A stretch of 64,000 nt of DNA, from contig VFHP01000007.1 in NCBI GenBank assembly GCA_009391535.1, forward strand, positions 88,656-152,655, read 5' to 3'. Numbering within the stretch: position 1 is the stretch's first letter; the number at the start of each line of letters is the position of its first letter. The position numbers and the translations under genes are program-made. This stretch comes from SAR202 cluster bacterium. GTDB taxonomy: Bacteria > Chloroflexota > Dehalococcoidia > Lucifugimonadales > UBA2985. A model generated the notes under the pieces. It did not search any database, was not told the DNA's origin, and was given only the letters and a program-made list of their open reading frames with translations. Of this stretch, positions 31,701 through 38,160 are shown one piece after another.

Positions 31701-32312
31701 TAATTGCCGTTCTAAGGCACCTACGCCCTCTCCAAACTGACGCAAAATAGCAACGGCACCCTCAGCCGTGTTTTCAATATTATCGAATGTAGCGGCTAGT
31801 GTGGTCTTGGCAAGAGCGGCTAACGCAACCTCTAAATCATTAGCTTGAACACCAGCCTGAGCCAGAATTCTAGTAACCTTTAATAATTCAGTGCTAGATG
31901 TACCAAGTGAAGAGGCTAGACCTGTGATGGTGTTTTGTAGACCCTTTAGCTGACCCATAGTCTTTCCAGAAACTTGGGCAATCTTCACCATCTCTCTCTG
32001 AAAATCGATGGCTTCTGATATAGAGTTTGCTAGCGAATTGGTCAGCAGACTGACGGCCCTACTAGCCACAGTAAATGCAGCAAAACGCTTTGTAGCCAAT
32101 CCAAAGCTTTTCCCCATAGATTCAGCTGCTGTCGCCGCTTTCTGGGTAGCATTAGCTACTTGCGTTATCTGCTTCTGTGCCTGTGCAGCACCCTTAGCAC
32201 TAACAGGTACAGTAACACCACTTGAGAGCTGTTGCCTCATTTGGGTTAGTACTTGATTAGTGTTTCTAGGTGCTTGTAGTTGTAACTGTGCAGTCAGTAC
32301 AAATTTTGACAT
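25776..32312 (-). CDS. Tape measure protein (2178 aa, TP901-like)
   Basis: A 2178-residue Ala/Lys/Gln-rich helical protein, the largest helical product here. Residues about 60-400 match the TP901-type tail tape measure core (ATRESAESISTGLRTIFTRI, LRQLGIELTDAEGKFVGP). Hydrophobic segments near residues 417-447, 874 (VIVGFFVF) and 1310 (MGMNAIAGVGSAITG) fit the membrane-active parts of tape measures. A motif GTDTVPAMLTPGEFVVN recurs three times, near residues 477, 787 and 2037; it is common in tape measure proteins. Long coiled-coil stretches lie between. It sets tail length and helps DNA entry. No peptidase or lysozyme domain is visible. The start at ATG 32312 has AAAGG 7 bases upstream. It follows the chaperone genes, as in most long-tailed phages. 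Confidence 0.95.
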   Translation of the reverse strand: MSKFVLTAQLQLQAPRNTNQVLTQMRQQLSSGVTVPVSAKGAAQAQKQITQVANATQKAATAAESMGKSFGLATKRFAAFTVASRAVSLLTNSLANSISEAIDFQREMVKIAQVSGKTMGQLKGLQNTITGLASSLGTSSTELLKVTRILAQAGVQANDLEVALAALAKTTLAATFDNIENTAEGAVAILRQFGEGVGALERQLGAINAVAGQFAVESGDLIGAVRRFGGVFKSAGGSLEELLAIFTSVRATTRESAESISTGLRTIFTRIQRPKTISYLRQLGIELTDAEGKFVGPMKAAQLLSEALSGLAEGDLRFVKIAEELGGFRQIGKVIPLLQQFETAQLAYNAAVDGGNSLNKDAATAQQALAVQIEKVREEFQGLVRTITDSSSFQIFVRTSLELASALIKVGEALAPLLPLLATMGGIKLMSGLGGFMGGIGSAIRGKNHGGRVLGFNRGGLVPGTGNRDTVPAMLSPGEFVIRQSSVKKLGASRLQAMNNNRFAEGGEVGILAVSSSSGSGRKEMIEKGKVEAAAISKAIGSINWKGTSGNFSDDPGAGTPFLKGGRWNPNLPAANKNSMQRLFNKNAETTTAYGFPLKAVDGDTATIEDDILSDVSDGIKRGINNIGSRVGGLIGITKISPATNDTIAEVGAASMIGKMFEAGMTLLDSSKLSGTKKSKDEGANPNAAFDYANGIGSKIAGKLGDSQVAKKLADIPTDAKKMLYKGKDGLKDSITKKRKNVIAEEVARSEQWAAEKRSALQAMTKTRKNAGGGIGGTDTVPALLTPGEFVINKSAAQSIGYANLNRMNTKGVTGFAQGGPVGVQKFAMGGAVGFAAVAGIFQQAVANFGDKSEEASDKMFRNTVIFESSIKALTRVIVGFFVFKEVAKQMKNFGESIQNWASGPDGKFESDATAQSKADAEQQRQANAVITGEAESKAVGGESAMGDISQATFSVGSAIINIQSQQAAGGAAGDPGRPEVDLAGEYDLSTGRGMVDKKSSISDINAASQERASMAADAEDLRARAKSRMMSDSGGGSIEARLERAQTREAEVTSPEAKKRIKKKREELSLAEGINPKTGKRKNDKGGNITADPKKAAKLRAELEAIDRVMADVAQETRDAQASFDLAEKEMREMEAAADQLDQQIEASTKSSKDAIRVRKAELAARKANAARQAESKRGLKILGKQFGSFNRGLRELGAKMNNAGRKTDAYRTKLIKANNMTIKNTKGWSLNAIKTRNAARASKGLNVSLKMMGRGLKGAGRFVNLLGRDARKSIKPLQALGRRIKDLGRSAARGVGRGIAKGANVIGGVGMGMNAIAGVGSAITGAMSQFAEREKQQAIKSGDTAGAAKAAGQAALSEGMGEVFTAGGFFEAVFDPSGFVERRQKRKESAEAETATQVAVSNTQATMEEIGKQGSTAFRTAEGDLDVASLSSNISKDAQEARSQISDLDPKEQKKLRAELDASMRASIQTIASRNVSEAEAVAMAEELAGGNAELRDQYVALAKSTVALRVAQQALAKANFDSLKMTSAFSGANAAVDNLINGLQTGSSELGGFINSIKTAQSTIGVDASSAIDQGEEALLAAAGGNKALSSSIKGQANVARAANQFSQNIGGSITEGDFSRSDSEKAKTQLRERLLAAIPDDADDATRKSMEAAIEGRLAGITDENVATIDISELLGGISEDANKQAAGFTESLELLNKHNSTMTKLYQQREQLELKAAQAMNKAIDIQLEAAKIFESFGGAALTTDQRTEARTAQFNNIGAMAGVQLGGSGAADIRRAGEQLSNIVTSQNQMQFTDTMVRGAVGDKAGPGVFAGAQGVQQDKREEAKRANEALIQFTKQRVSLLKEELAIVQKKNAAEKSSLEKLLAGDVEGFISGQAAAGAGAALATGDAGLAGLFGASALGAGFKTLEGQGLSDAQMQQAAGLSLGAVGINDTRSAQLLAGTTAEEEAIKSEGRELAGVMGDLAQNQAEFEKAEIAIQDAVINATNATFSREVEAISNRNVQPLARGGMVYASRGMFVPRGTDTVPAMLTPGEFVVNRNAVQRGNNLQILRAMNGRGQGGSNAVAMSNGGSVGYYQDGGSVEAAAGSLASVIPNLQNVFSDFAATVDKLVSTKFQVALDPTNVNVNFNGASFLETMKEDIKTELLNEVGEQIKKAKPNTSGDLKTGNTVLGN

Positions 32313-32347
32313 TGTTTACCTTTGTTATGTAAGACTACACTATCCAG

Positions 32348-33244
32348 TTAGCTTTCCGTTGCCGGTTCTTTCGCTTCTTCCAAAGTCTCCTTTGGTGCCT
32401 CTTTTTTAGTTGTTTTTCTTCTGGTACGCTTAGGTTTAACTATTAAGTCATTGATATAATTTTCATTAAGATCATAAAACCCCTCTGAATTAATAGTGTT
32501 ACCTTCTCTGTCTACTCTATTGCCATCTTCATCTAAAAGGTAGCCTTCTTCGTCTATTCTATTTCCCTTGGTGTCAATTGTATCCCCAGTATTGGGATCA
32601 ATCAAGCTTAAATTATCGTCTACAAGCCCGAATTTACTGAGGAACTTGTTTTCTGGTAAGTTTTGCTCAAAAGAGGAGTCTAAATTATAAAGTATTTCCC
32701 CCAAGGCTGTTGCAGCTGCAAAGGCAATTTCGTCAGCACTTTGATTATTGTACTCCTCAAAAGAATTATACACGCGAGAGCCGTTTTCATAGAAAGTACA
32801 GTTGGCCACCAAAAAATCAAACCTAGCATTATCAGCTAAAGATTCTGCCGTATTTTCTTCAAGGGAGATACGTTCTGCGATCAACTCCCTCAGCTCCATT
32901 CTGGCCTTTCTAATCTCAACAGCGATGTCTCGCCCCTCAGAGACTTTTGGCTTGCTTTTACCGTCTTTACCCGTATATAACTCACGCTCTAATTTTACTA
33001 TATCTCTAGTAATGTCATCTTCCTCTTTGGCCTTAGCTTCATCCCAGATACCACGCTTCTTCATTAAAACGCCAAGCTCTTTTTTGGTAAGCACATCATC
33101 TTGTATTGCTTGGTTCCAAGCTTTTGATTTATGCCTATCTGCCAACTTTACAGTCTGGTTATTTGGTCTTTGTACGTAAATTTTTACTTCTTTGCCATCT
33201 TCAAATGTTACTGTTTTTTCTACTTTGTTCTTTAGTTTAGCCAT
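32348..33244 (-). CDS. Tail assembly chaperone-like protein with acidic DG-repeat
   Basis: A 298-residue protein, MAKLKNKVEKTVTFEDG, with a strong site AGGAGAAGGACAAG before ATG 33244. Residues about 50-95 hold a charged helix-turn module (LMKKRGIWDEAKAKEEDD) that resembles one in the protein at 33614-34651 (WLKEKGLWSDEEDQKIED), so the two look like distant paralogues. Residues about 215-265 hold an acidic repeat of the form D..GN.ID.EG (GNRIDEEGYLLDEDGNRVDR), resembling short Asp/Gly calcium-binding loops. The C-terminus is a Lys/Arg- then Glu-rich tail (KPKRTRRKTTKKEAPKE). Encoded immediately before the tape measure gene, the normal place of tail assembly chaperones. Role inferred from position and composition. 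Confidence 0.8.
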   Translation of the reverse strand: MAKLKNKVEKTVTFEDGKEVKIYVQRPNNQTVKLADRHKSKAWNQAIQDDVLTKKELGVLMKKRGIWDEAKAKEEDDITRDIVKLERELYTGKDGKSKPKVSEGRDIAVEIRKARMELRELIAERISLEENTAESLADNARFDFLVANCTFYENGSRVYNSFEEYNNQSADEIAFAAATALGEILYNLDSSFEQNLPENKFLSKFGLVDDNLSLIDPNTGDTIDTKGNRIDEEGYLLDEDGNRVDREGNTINSEGFYDLNENYINDLIVKPKRTRRKTTKKEAPKETLEEAKEPATES

Positions 33245-33611
33245 CTTGTCCTTCTCCTAAGTCTTGGTTTCTAACTGGAATGTTATTTTGGTATCTTAAC
33301 CATTTTACGTCATATTGAGCTAACTCAGCATCTATATTTCGTGCTTGGGTGTTTCCTTTATCTAAAATCTCAGATCTGACCTTTTGAAAAATTTCATACA
33401 TCATTTTTTGTTCTGGGGTCATTTCCGAACTATCTGTAGACCAGAGGAATGAAAAGTGTTCTTCTATAGAACTAAGCGATCCAATCATGGTGGTCTGTAC
33501 TTTTTTCTTTAATATTTTTGAAAGCCTGTCTTTAGAGTCAACTCTATATTTATCCTCTCTTACACTTTTGTACTCTGATTGCTTCCGGATGAGGTCATCG
33601 TAGTTATTCAT
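33237..33611 (-). CDS. Small tail-assembly protein (124 aa)
   Basis: A 124-residue charged, mainly helical protein, MNNYDDLIRKQSEYKSVRED. AGGAGGTAGAG before ATG 33611 is one of the strongest ribosome-binding sites in the window. Residues 60-85 have a helix WSTDSSEMTPEQKMMYEIFQ, and the rest is rich in Lys, Asp and Gln. It overlaps the next gene by 8 bases and lies between two paralogous chaperone candidates just before the tape measure gene, so a role in tail assembly is likely. Each of the three genes has its own good start site, so I see no need for the programmed frameshift that makes chaperone pairs in many phages. Confidence 0.8.
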   Translation of the reverse strand: MNNYDDLIRKQSEYKSVREDKYRVDSKDRLSKILKKKVQTTMIGSLSSIEEHFSFLWSTDSSEMTPEQKMMYEIFQKVRSEILDKGNTQARNIDAELAQYDVKWLRYQNNIPVRNQDLGEGQDG

Positions 33612-33613
33612 CT

Positions 33614-34651
33614 CTACCTCCTAAAATTTTCCTTAAATTGTTGATGTTGCATATTTGATAACTTAATCTTCTGGTCCCTGAAGTCCTTGTCTTCGGCACC
33701 ACCTTTGGCTTTTATGGTAGCCAATCTCTCTTTCTTTATCATCGACGCGTTAACTGAATTCATACTCTCTATTGTTTGAGCCTCTTTTTTGGAGTCGGTA
33801 AAAACATAAATTTCGTCAGAGTTAGAAATCTTCTCATTTTGAGTTCTTTGTTCTAGCTCTGATTTTGCTTTTTCTGATTCCGCCTTTTTCCTCTGTACAA
33901 TAAACCAGCCGTCCAGCATGTCGTCGTCGTTTATGACTTCTTCAGTTGGGCACTCCATAGACTCCTGAACATTGTCATACATCCTAGACCAAATAAGTAA
34001 GCCTTTCTGGTCTAAAGACAAGAGTCTTCCGTCTGGATTTGAAAACAGTTTTAACTCATCTTTTAAGATAAACAGTGAACGCCAAGGTTCGTTCCTAGCT
34101 AGCTCTCTTGTTTGTTTATCTGCTAATATCTGCACATTATATTGGTGGAACAGGTCGTACTGATCAACAAGATCAAAATCTAGTGGTTTTCCCTCAACAA
34201 AACAACACCTCTTAAAGATCTCGGCAGCTTTGTCCTGTAACGCAATTCCTTCACAAGTATTAGTAAAATAGTCTTGTTTCTTTTCTCTAAGCTTCACTAG
34301 GGCTTTTTCAGCGGCCCTAATATATCTTCTAATCTGCTCTCTTAGTTTTACATTGCTCCTAGCATTAAAAATTTCTATCTTTAGCTTTTCTATCTCCTTT
34401 CCTATATCTTCTATTTTTTGATCTTCTTCGTCAGACCATAGACCCTTTTCCTTGAGCCAATCAATCATCTCATCTTCAGTCATGAAGTCGTCGCCTCTGG
34501 ATCTATCAAACGACTCCATAAATACTTGATTTGCAAAGAATTCGTCCTCTGCGGTGGGCGTTAATATTTTTACGTCAAAGTCTCGTAGTTTGACAATATA
34601 AAACCCCGCCCTAATCCTAGATACAAAATACTCCCGTTCATATGGAGTCAT
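33614..34651 (-). CDS. Tail assembly chaperone-like protein (345 aa)
   Basis: A charged helical protein that begins MTPYEREYFVSRIRAGFYIV if ATG 34651 is used. I prefer this start because GAGG lies 6 bases before it; ATG 34663 (four codons earlier, MRFS) has no such site. Residues about 50-95 carry WLKEKGLWSDEEDQKIED followed by a coiled coil, the module shared with the protein at 32348-33244. Middle residues contain FKRCCFVEGKPLDFDLVDQY; the C-terminal third is Lys/Glu-rich and helical. It is the first gene after the tail tube gene and starts the chaperone group. Chaperone function is inferred from the order tube, chaperones, tape measure. Confidence 0.8.
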   Translation of the reverse strand: MTPYEREYFVSRIRAGFYIVKLRDFDVKILTPTAEDEFFANQVFMESFDRSRGDDFMTEDEMIDWLKEKGLWSDEEDQKIEDIGKEIEKLKIEIFNARSNVKLREQIRRYIRAAEKALVKLREKKQDYFTNTCEGIALQDKAAEIFKRCCFVEGKPLDFDLVDQYDLFHQYNVQILADKQTRELARNEPWRSLFILKDELKLFSNPDGRLLSLDQKGLLIWSRMYDNVQESMECPTEEVINDDDMLDGWFIVQRKKAESEKAKSELEQRTQNEKISNSDEIYVFTDSKKEAQTIESMNSVNASMIKKERLATIKAKGGAEDKDFRDQKIKLSNMQHQQFKENFRR

Positions 34652-34707
34652 GGAGAACCTCATAGTAAACGGGAGTATAGATGTTCATAATTAATTTCCT
34701 TTCCTCT

Positions 34708-34755
34708 CCCCCCTTCTTTACTCGCTATCCTAAGTCGCTATCGCAAATAGGGGGG
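34708..34755 (-). promoter_or_regulatory. C6/G6 inverted repeat in leader of chaperone genes
   Basis: The 136-base stretch between the tail tube and chaperone genes holds a run of six C at 34708-34713 and six G at 34750-34755, able to pair across a 36-base loop. The loop includes a direct repeat TCGCTATC at 34722-34729 and 34735-34742. Downstream on the transcribed strand is a purine-rich stretch (GAGAGGAAAGGAAATTAATT) before ATG 34688, which opens a 16-codon frame. Pairing could limit access to this site. This is inferred from sequence only. Confidence 0.3.
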
Positions 34756-34763
34756 AACGTCCA

Positions 34764-34784
34764 CCAATAACAAAAACTTATTGG
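34764..34784 (-). promoter_or_regulatory. Stem-loop after tail tube gene (possible attenuator)
   Basis: CCAATAA at 34764-34770 and TTATTGG at 34778-34784 form a 7-base-pair stem with a 7-base loop, starting 4 bases after the tail tube stop codon. There is no U tract after the stem, so it is not a typical intrinsic terminator. It could protect the 3' end of an abundant tail tube message or reduce read-through. Confidence 0.35.
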
Positions 34785-34787
34785 CTA

Positions 34788-35990
34788 TTAGCTAAAGTAT
34801 AGGTCGTCTGGGAATGCACCCTGACCAACATTATTAGCGTAACTAGGTGTGCCTGTTCCGCCGTTCTTCAAGCCACCAAAACCAAACGGGGCAGCGTTGT
34901 GTCTGATACTTTGAACGTCTAAGTCATTAAAGTTGGTATAACTATACGTACAGGTTGCATTTCCACCACCAGCATCTCCACCACCATAACTTACGCTGGC
35001 AAGACGGTTTTTAGTGCCTAAGTCAAAACCATACCCCTGTCTCACGCAAAGGAAAATATTTTCATTTGAGGTATTGTTGCCGGAAGCAGTGGTGGTATAA
35101 AGACTTGGATCACCAAACTCATAAGCCTGAACAAAGTCGCCGGAACTAGTGATAGCTTCGATTTCGCAAGAAACTTCAATTGGGAAGTTAGCAGGACGAG
35201 CGTAAGGAGTTTTTCTACCAAGTTCCAGAATGTCTTCACGACCAAAGTCAGTACTAACACTAAAGCTTTGTACGTGAACCCTATTACTGCCATCGTCATT
35301 AAGTGCGTTACCGTATCCACTTCCCGCAACGCCCTTGATGGATTTTGGAAGAATACTTCCACTAATAAGTACGTCTTCACGCCTTACAACACCGCCACTG
35401 GCCGATGAATCAACACCCATGAGTGGCTCATCGTTACCGTCGAAATTAACAACTGAGCCGTCTTGAATCTTAACGTCAGAGCCAGTCAACCACTGCTTGT
35501 TATTACCAACCAGTGTAACAGACTCTGTAGCATTACCGTCTACGGGGATCGTATAAGAGATACTGCTGATATACAATCCGGAACAATAAACCTCAACTTC
35601 GGGTTTGCCGCCATTGGCCGAAGCTTTAGAGACAGAGTTTGCAGACTCATCATAAATGCCCAGTCTGAGGTCACATCGCTCTTTTGAACGTGCAACCAAG
35701 CCGCTTTGTGAGCCATCTACAATGCCCGTGCTCGCCATGTGATATATAAGGGGTCTACCATCGAGTACCTTCTCTAAGGTTACTTCGATATCTGGTGTAC
35801 CTTCGATGTTTTCATAAATTTCAATCTGGCCAAGCTCAAACGCCTGCTCAAGATTGAAGTTGGTCGTCATTCCTACGCTCTGTAGACCATAGACCATGTC
35901 AGTACCGTTTGTACTTTCGACACTATTATCGCCATGATTGGTTATGGCTACGGCTTGGCAGGCGTAGAATATTCTGTCATTACTACTCAT
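34788..35990 (-). CDS. Probable major tail tube protein (400 aa)
   Basis: A 400-residue protein, MSSNDRIFYACQAVAITNHG. The conserved-looking part is residues about 35-80 (FNLEQAFELGQIEIYENIEG, then PDIEVTLEKVLDG), of a kind I associate with phage tail tube proteins. A second beta domain (LYISSISYTIPVDGNATESV) and a repeat of the 'sensory' strand pattern near residue 245 (VQSFSVSTDFGREDILELG) suggest two tube-like halves. Synteny supports the call: completion-like proteins upstream, chaperones and tape measure downstream. It has a private promoter-like element 47 bases before its start and a stem-loop after its stop, as expected for a high-copy virion protein. GGAGAG lies upstream of ATG 35990. 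Confidence 0.8.
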   Translation of the reverse strand: MSSNDRIFYACQAVAITNHGDNSVESTNGTDMVYGLQSVGMTTNFNLEQAFELGQIEIYENIEGTPDIEVTLEKVLDGRPLIYHMASTGIVDGSQSGLVARSKERCDLRLGIYDESANSVSKASANGGKPEVEVYCSGLYISSISYTIPVDGNATESVTLVGNNKQWLTGSDVKIQDGSVVNFDGNDEPLMGVDSSASGGVVRREDVLISGSILPKSIKGVAGSGYGNALNDDGSNRVHVQSFSVSTDFGREDILELGRKTPYARPANFPIEVSCEIEAITSSGDFVQAYEFGDPSLYTTTASGNNTSNENIFLCVRQGYGFDLGTKNRLASVSYGGGDAGGGNATCTYSYTNFNDLDVQSIRHNAAPFGFGGLKNGGTGTPSYANNVGQGAFPDDLYFS

Positions 35991-36036
35991 GAGGGATCTC
36001 TCCTTTACGTGATGAAAAAGATTATTTTTCTAATAA

Positions 36037-36050
36037 ATTATACACAAAAA
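36037..36050 (-). promoter_or_regulatory. Candidate late promoter of the tail tube gene
   Basis: The minus strand reads TTTTTGTGTATAAT then TTATTAG, in the 60-base gap before the tail tube gene. It is identical over 14 bases to the element at 650-663. The distance from the element to ATG 35990 is 47 bases, leaving room for a leader with a GGAGAG ribosome-binding site. No -35 box is evident. Confidence 0.55.
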
Positions 36051-37031
36051 CTAGATATTTGCCTTTATTCCTTCAGTTGTCATCCTTACTACGCCCCCAA
36101 AAACGTCAGATTTAGCCATTATCATCTGTTCTATTCTGGCATTTGTAAGCCTGAGCCTACCTCCGGGGTGTGTTTCTACTAAGTCTGGGTATCTCAAGGC
36201 ACTGGGTACCACAGACCCTTTGTAATCTAACGGAAAATCAGAGTCTTGATTTATAGAATTACTGTCAAATAAATGTATTGTTTTATCGTTCTGTAATGAG
36301 ATTATATCTACCATCTGATTTCTGGTGTATTCGTCTTCTGCTATGCAGTGAAATATTACATCTGAGTAGACGAATTGACCTCCGCCTAGCTGATATCCTT
36401 TGAACCTCCTAGTCGGGACAACTTCGATAGCAATAGCTGGTAGCTGTAATCGCGTCTCTGTTGGTATGTCCCAAGCTCCGTTGCTAACTTCATTGAAATT
36501 ACTAGTGGGCTGCAAAGTGCTGGTTTGTATTTCTCTAAGCCAAGGAACGTTATTTGCATAAACAACGTTGATGTACTTGTAACTGTGTTCCGCTTGTACT
36601 TTAGAACCACTTGGTATGGCAGAGTCAAATATCACTCTACCGTTAAAGTGGTCTATACTGTGTGCATATTGTCCTACCCCAGAGGATGGTTGAAATACGT
36701 CATTTACGTAAACCCCCGAAACTCCCAAGTGATTGGCGTCTGAGCTAACAAAAGGAGAGTCCATGCCGTCCACGGATATGCCAGTTTGCCAAACCCAGTT
36801 TTTTCTAAACCCTTCCCAGACTTGTCCTAAAGTATAAGAATCGTTTGATGATAACCTTAATTTGCTATAATCCTCACCGTTAGGGGATTGTTCATTAAGT
36901 GTTACGTTAAAGTAGTTACCTTTGTCTAATAACGCCCAATCAAAAAACTCAACCAACCCGTCCTGTATATCATTGGAAAGGGTGGATGAATTTATGTTTT
37001 TAAAACCTTTGAGTGGGCTAAAAAAAGACAT
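36051..37031 (-). CDS. Tail-completion/neck-region structural protein (326 aa)
   Basis: A 326-residue protein, MSFFSPLKGFKNINSSTLSN. Its ATG overlaps the previous stop (TAATG) and no good ribosome-binding site is near, so coupled translation is likely. The first 100 residues are mixed (WEGFRKNWVWQTGISVDG); residues 100-165 are beta-rich (GVSGVYVNDVFQPSSGVGQY, RVIFDSAIPSGSKVQAEHSY). The C-terminal half has strands such as LQLPAIAIEVVPTRRFKGYQ and VYSDVIFHCIAEDEYTR. It comes just before the tail tube gene, where terminator, sheath-like or completion proteins are found. The family is not recognised. Confidence 0.78.
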   Translation of the reverse strand: MSFFSPLKGFKNINSSTLSNDIQDGLVEFFDWALLDKGNYFNVTLNEQSPNGEDYSKLRLSSNDSYTLGQVWEGFRKNWVWQTGISVDGMDSPFVSSDANHLGVSGVYVNDVFQPSSGVGQYAHSIDHFNGRVIFDSAIPSGSKVQAEHSYKYINVVYANNVPWLREIQTSTLQPTSNFNEVSNGAWDIPTETRLQLPAIAIEVVPTRRFKGYQLGGGQFVYSDVIFHCIAEDEYTRNQMVDIISLQNDKTIHLFDSNSINQDSDFPLDYKGSVVPSALRYPDLVETHPGGRLRLTNARIEQMIMAKSDVFGGVVRMTTEGIKANI

Positions 37032-37672
37032 TATAAAAATAAACCCTTTAGTGCGTTAATTATTTGTTTTTCTCTGTTCTCTAATGCTCTTGTCACAAAG
37101 TTATTGTCTATTGTTCCGGAGTAATCTGAGGGAACCCTCCAAGCCACACCGCCAACCATAGTTCCGCCTCCGGATCTTCCGTCATTTCCTGGTTGATATT
37201 CGTAGCCGCCTACAATTGCCGCCGACCCCATAGTTAGTAACCAATTTAACCAATGTAAGCTTTTACCGCCACTAATTGTTACTGTCTGTACAAATCCTTG
37301 CGGAAGCACCAAGAGATTACTGAAATCTTCTGGTTGAATCTTAAATGTTATTAAACCCCTTAAAGTGTTGTCTATTTTACCAACTTCCACGATAACACTT
37401 TCTGAAACAGCAGACACTATCGCTGATACAACTCCAGATGAAGTCCCTTTTGGGATGCCAAACTGTGCGTTAAGCGAATTTACTACACCGTCAGATAAAA
37501 GACTTGTAATTTCATCTTGTTCGTGTAGCCAAGCGGGAATCATACTTTTTATACTTTTCTCGACCTTACTCCTGTTTTTCGCAACCCTTATATTTAATTC
37601 TTGTGATATCGACTTAGATATCATTCCAGAAATTCGTGTATTAGATTCTAAAATTTTTAGTGAGATGGACAT
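37031..37672 (-). CDS. Neck/tail-completion-like protein (213 aa)
   Basis: I start this at ATG 37672 (MSISLKILESNTRISGMISK), which overlaps the previous stop as TAATG and has GGGAGAG before it; an earlier start 7 codons upstream lies inside the previous gene. The N-terminal 70 residues are helical and basic (KSISQELNIRVAKNRSKVEK), then a Ser/Val-rich helix (SSGVVSAIVSAVSESVIVEV) and a C-terminal beta region with Gly-rich turns (GGYEYQPGNDGRSGGGTMVG). The arrangement, an N-terminal helix followed by a small sheet, resembles HK97 gp10-like tail completion proteins, and the position before the tube gene agrees. This is a weak match by eye. Confidence 0.75.
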   Translation of the reverse strand: MSISLKILESNTRISGMISKSISQELNIRVAKNRSKVEKSIKSMIPAWLHEQDEITSLLSDGVVNSLNAQFGIPKGTSSGVVSAIVSAVSESVIVEVGKIDNTLRGLITFKIQPEDFSNLLVLPQGFVQTVTISGGKSLHWLNWLLTMGSAAIVGGYEYQPGNDGRSGGGTMVGGVAWRVPSDYSGTIDNNFVTRALENREKQIINALKGLFL

Positions 37673-38151
37673 TAGTCTCTCTCCCAAAAGCAACCAAAGT
37701 ACCTATCTTGCCGCAACCCCATTGGAAAAGGCTCGCCAAATTTTTTGAACCTCATCTCTTTTTTATCTTTTATGCCTTTGTGAACTATTAGCTGTTTTGC
37801 CCTCATGATTTTGTCTAAATCTGTAGCAAAGAAAATGGTTTGTATACTATTATCTGGTATAACTATGTCCCCACCAACTTTAACCCAACTCTTGCTATCC
37901 CAATAAACCTTAATTTTAATGTCTTCGAGTTTCTCAACTTCTTTAATGACTTTATTTTCTCTTTTATATATATTCGTATCTCTCCTGTGCGAATTGATTG
38001 ATCTATTACTAGGTATATTGTCAAAGGTGTTGGATATCTCCTCTACCTTTTCTATATATACTAATTGACAGGTGACTCCAAATATATCAAATGTGGAATC
38101 AACTACATCGTAATATTTTGTAAAAACGCTTTCTGGAATGTTTACTGGCAT
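37672..38151 (-). CDS. Head-closure/neck-like protein (159 aa)
   Basis: A 159-residue protein, MPVNIPESVFTKYYDVVDST, with AGGT about 8 bases before ATG 38151. Residues 20-40 and 85-115 look like beta strands (FGVTCQLVYIEKVEE, IKIKVYWDSKSWVKVGGDIV), joined by a basic loop with SNRSINSHRRDTN. The C-terminus has FKKFGEPFPMGLRQDRYFGC. Small beta-barrel proteins in this place usually close the head or join it to the tail, but I cannot match it to a named family. It is coupled (TAATG) to the next gene. Confidence 0.75.
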   Translation of the reverse strand: MPVNIPESVFTKYYDVVDSTFDIFGVTCQLVYIEKVEEISNTFDNIPSNRSINSHRRDTNIYKRENKVIKEVEKLEDIKIKVYWDSKSWVKVGGDIVIPDNSIQTIFFATDLDKIMRAKQLIVHKGIKDKKEMRFKKFGEPFPMGLRQDRYFGCFWERD

Positions 38152-38160
38152 TTTTATTAC

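Noticed and set aside
33237..34651. Programmed frameshift fusing the tail-assembly chaperone genes
   Set aside because: Each of the three genes has its own ribosome-binding site and I saw no clear slippery heptamer at the junctions.
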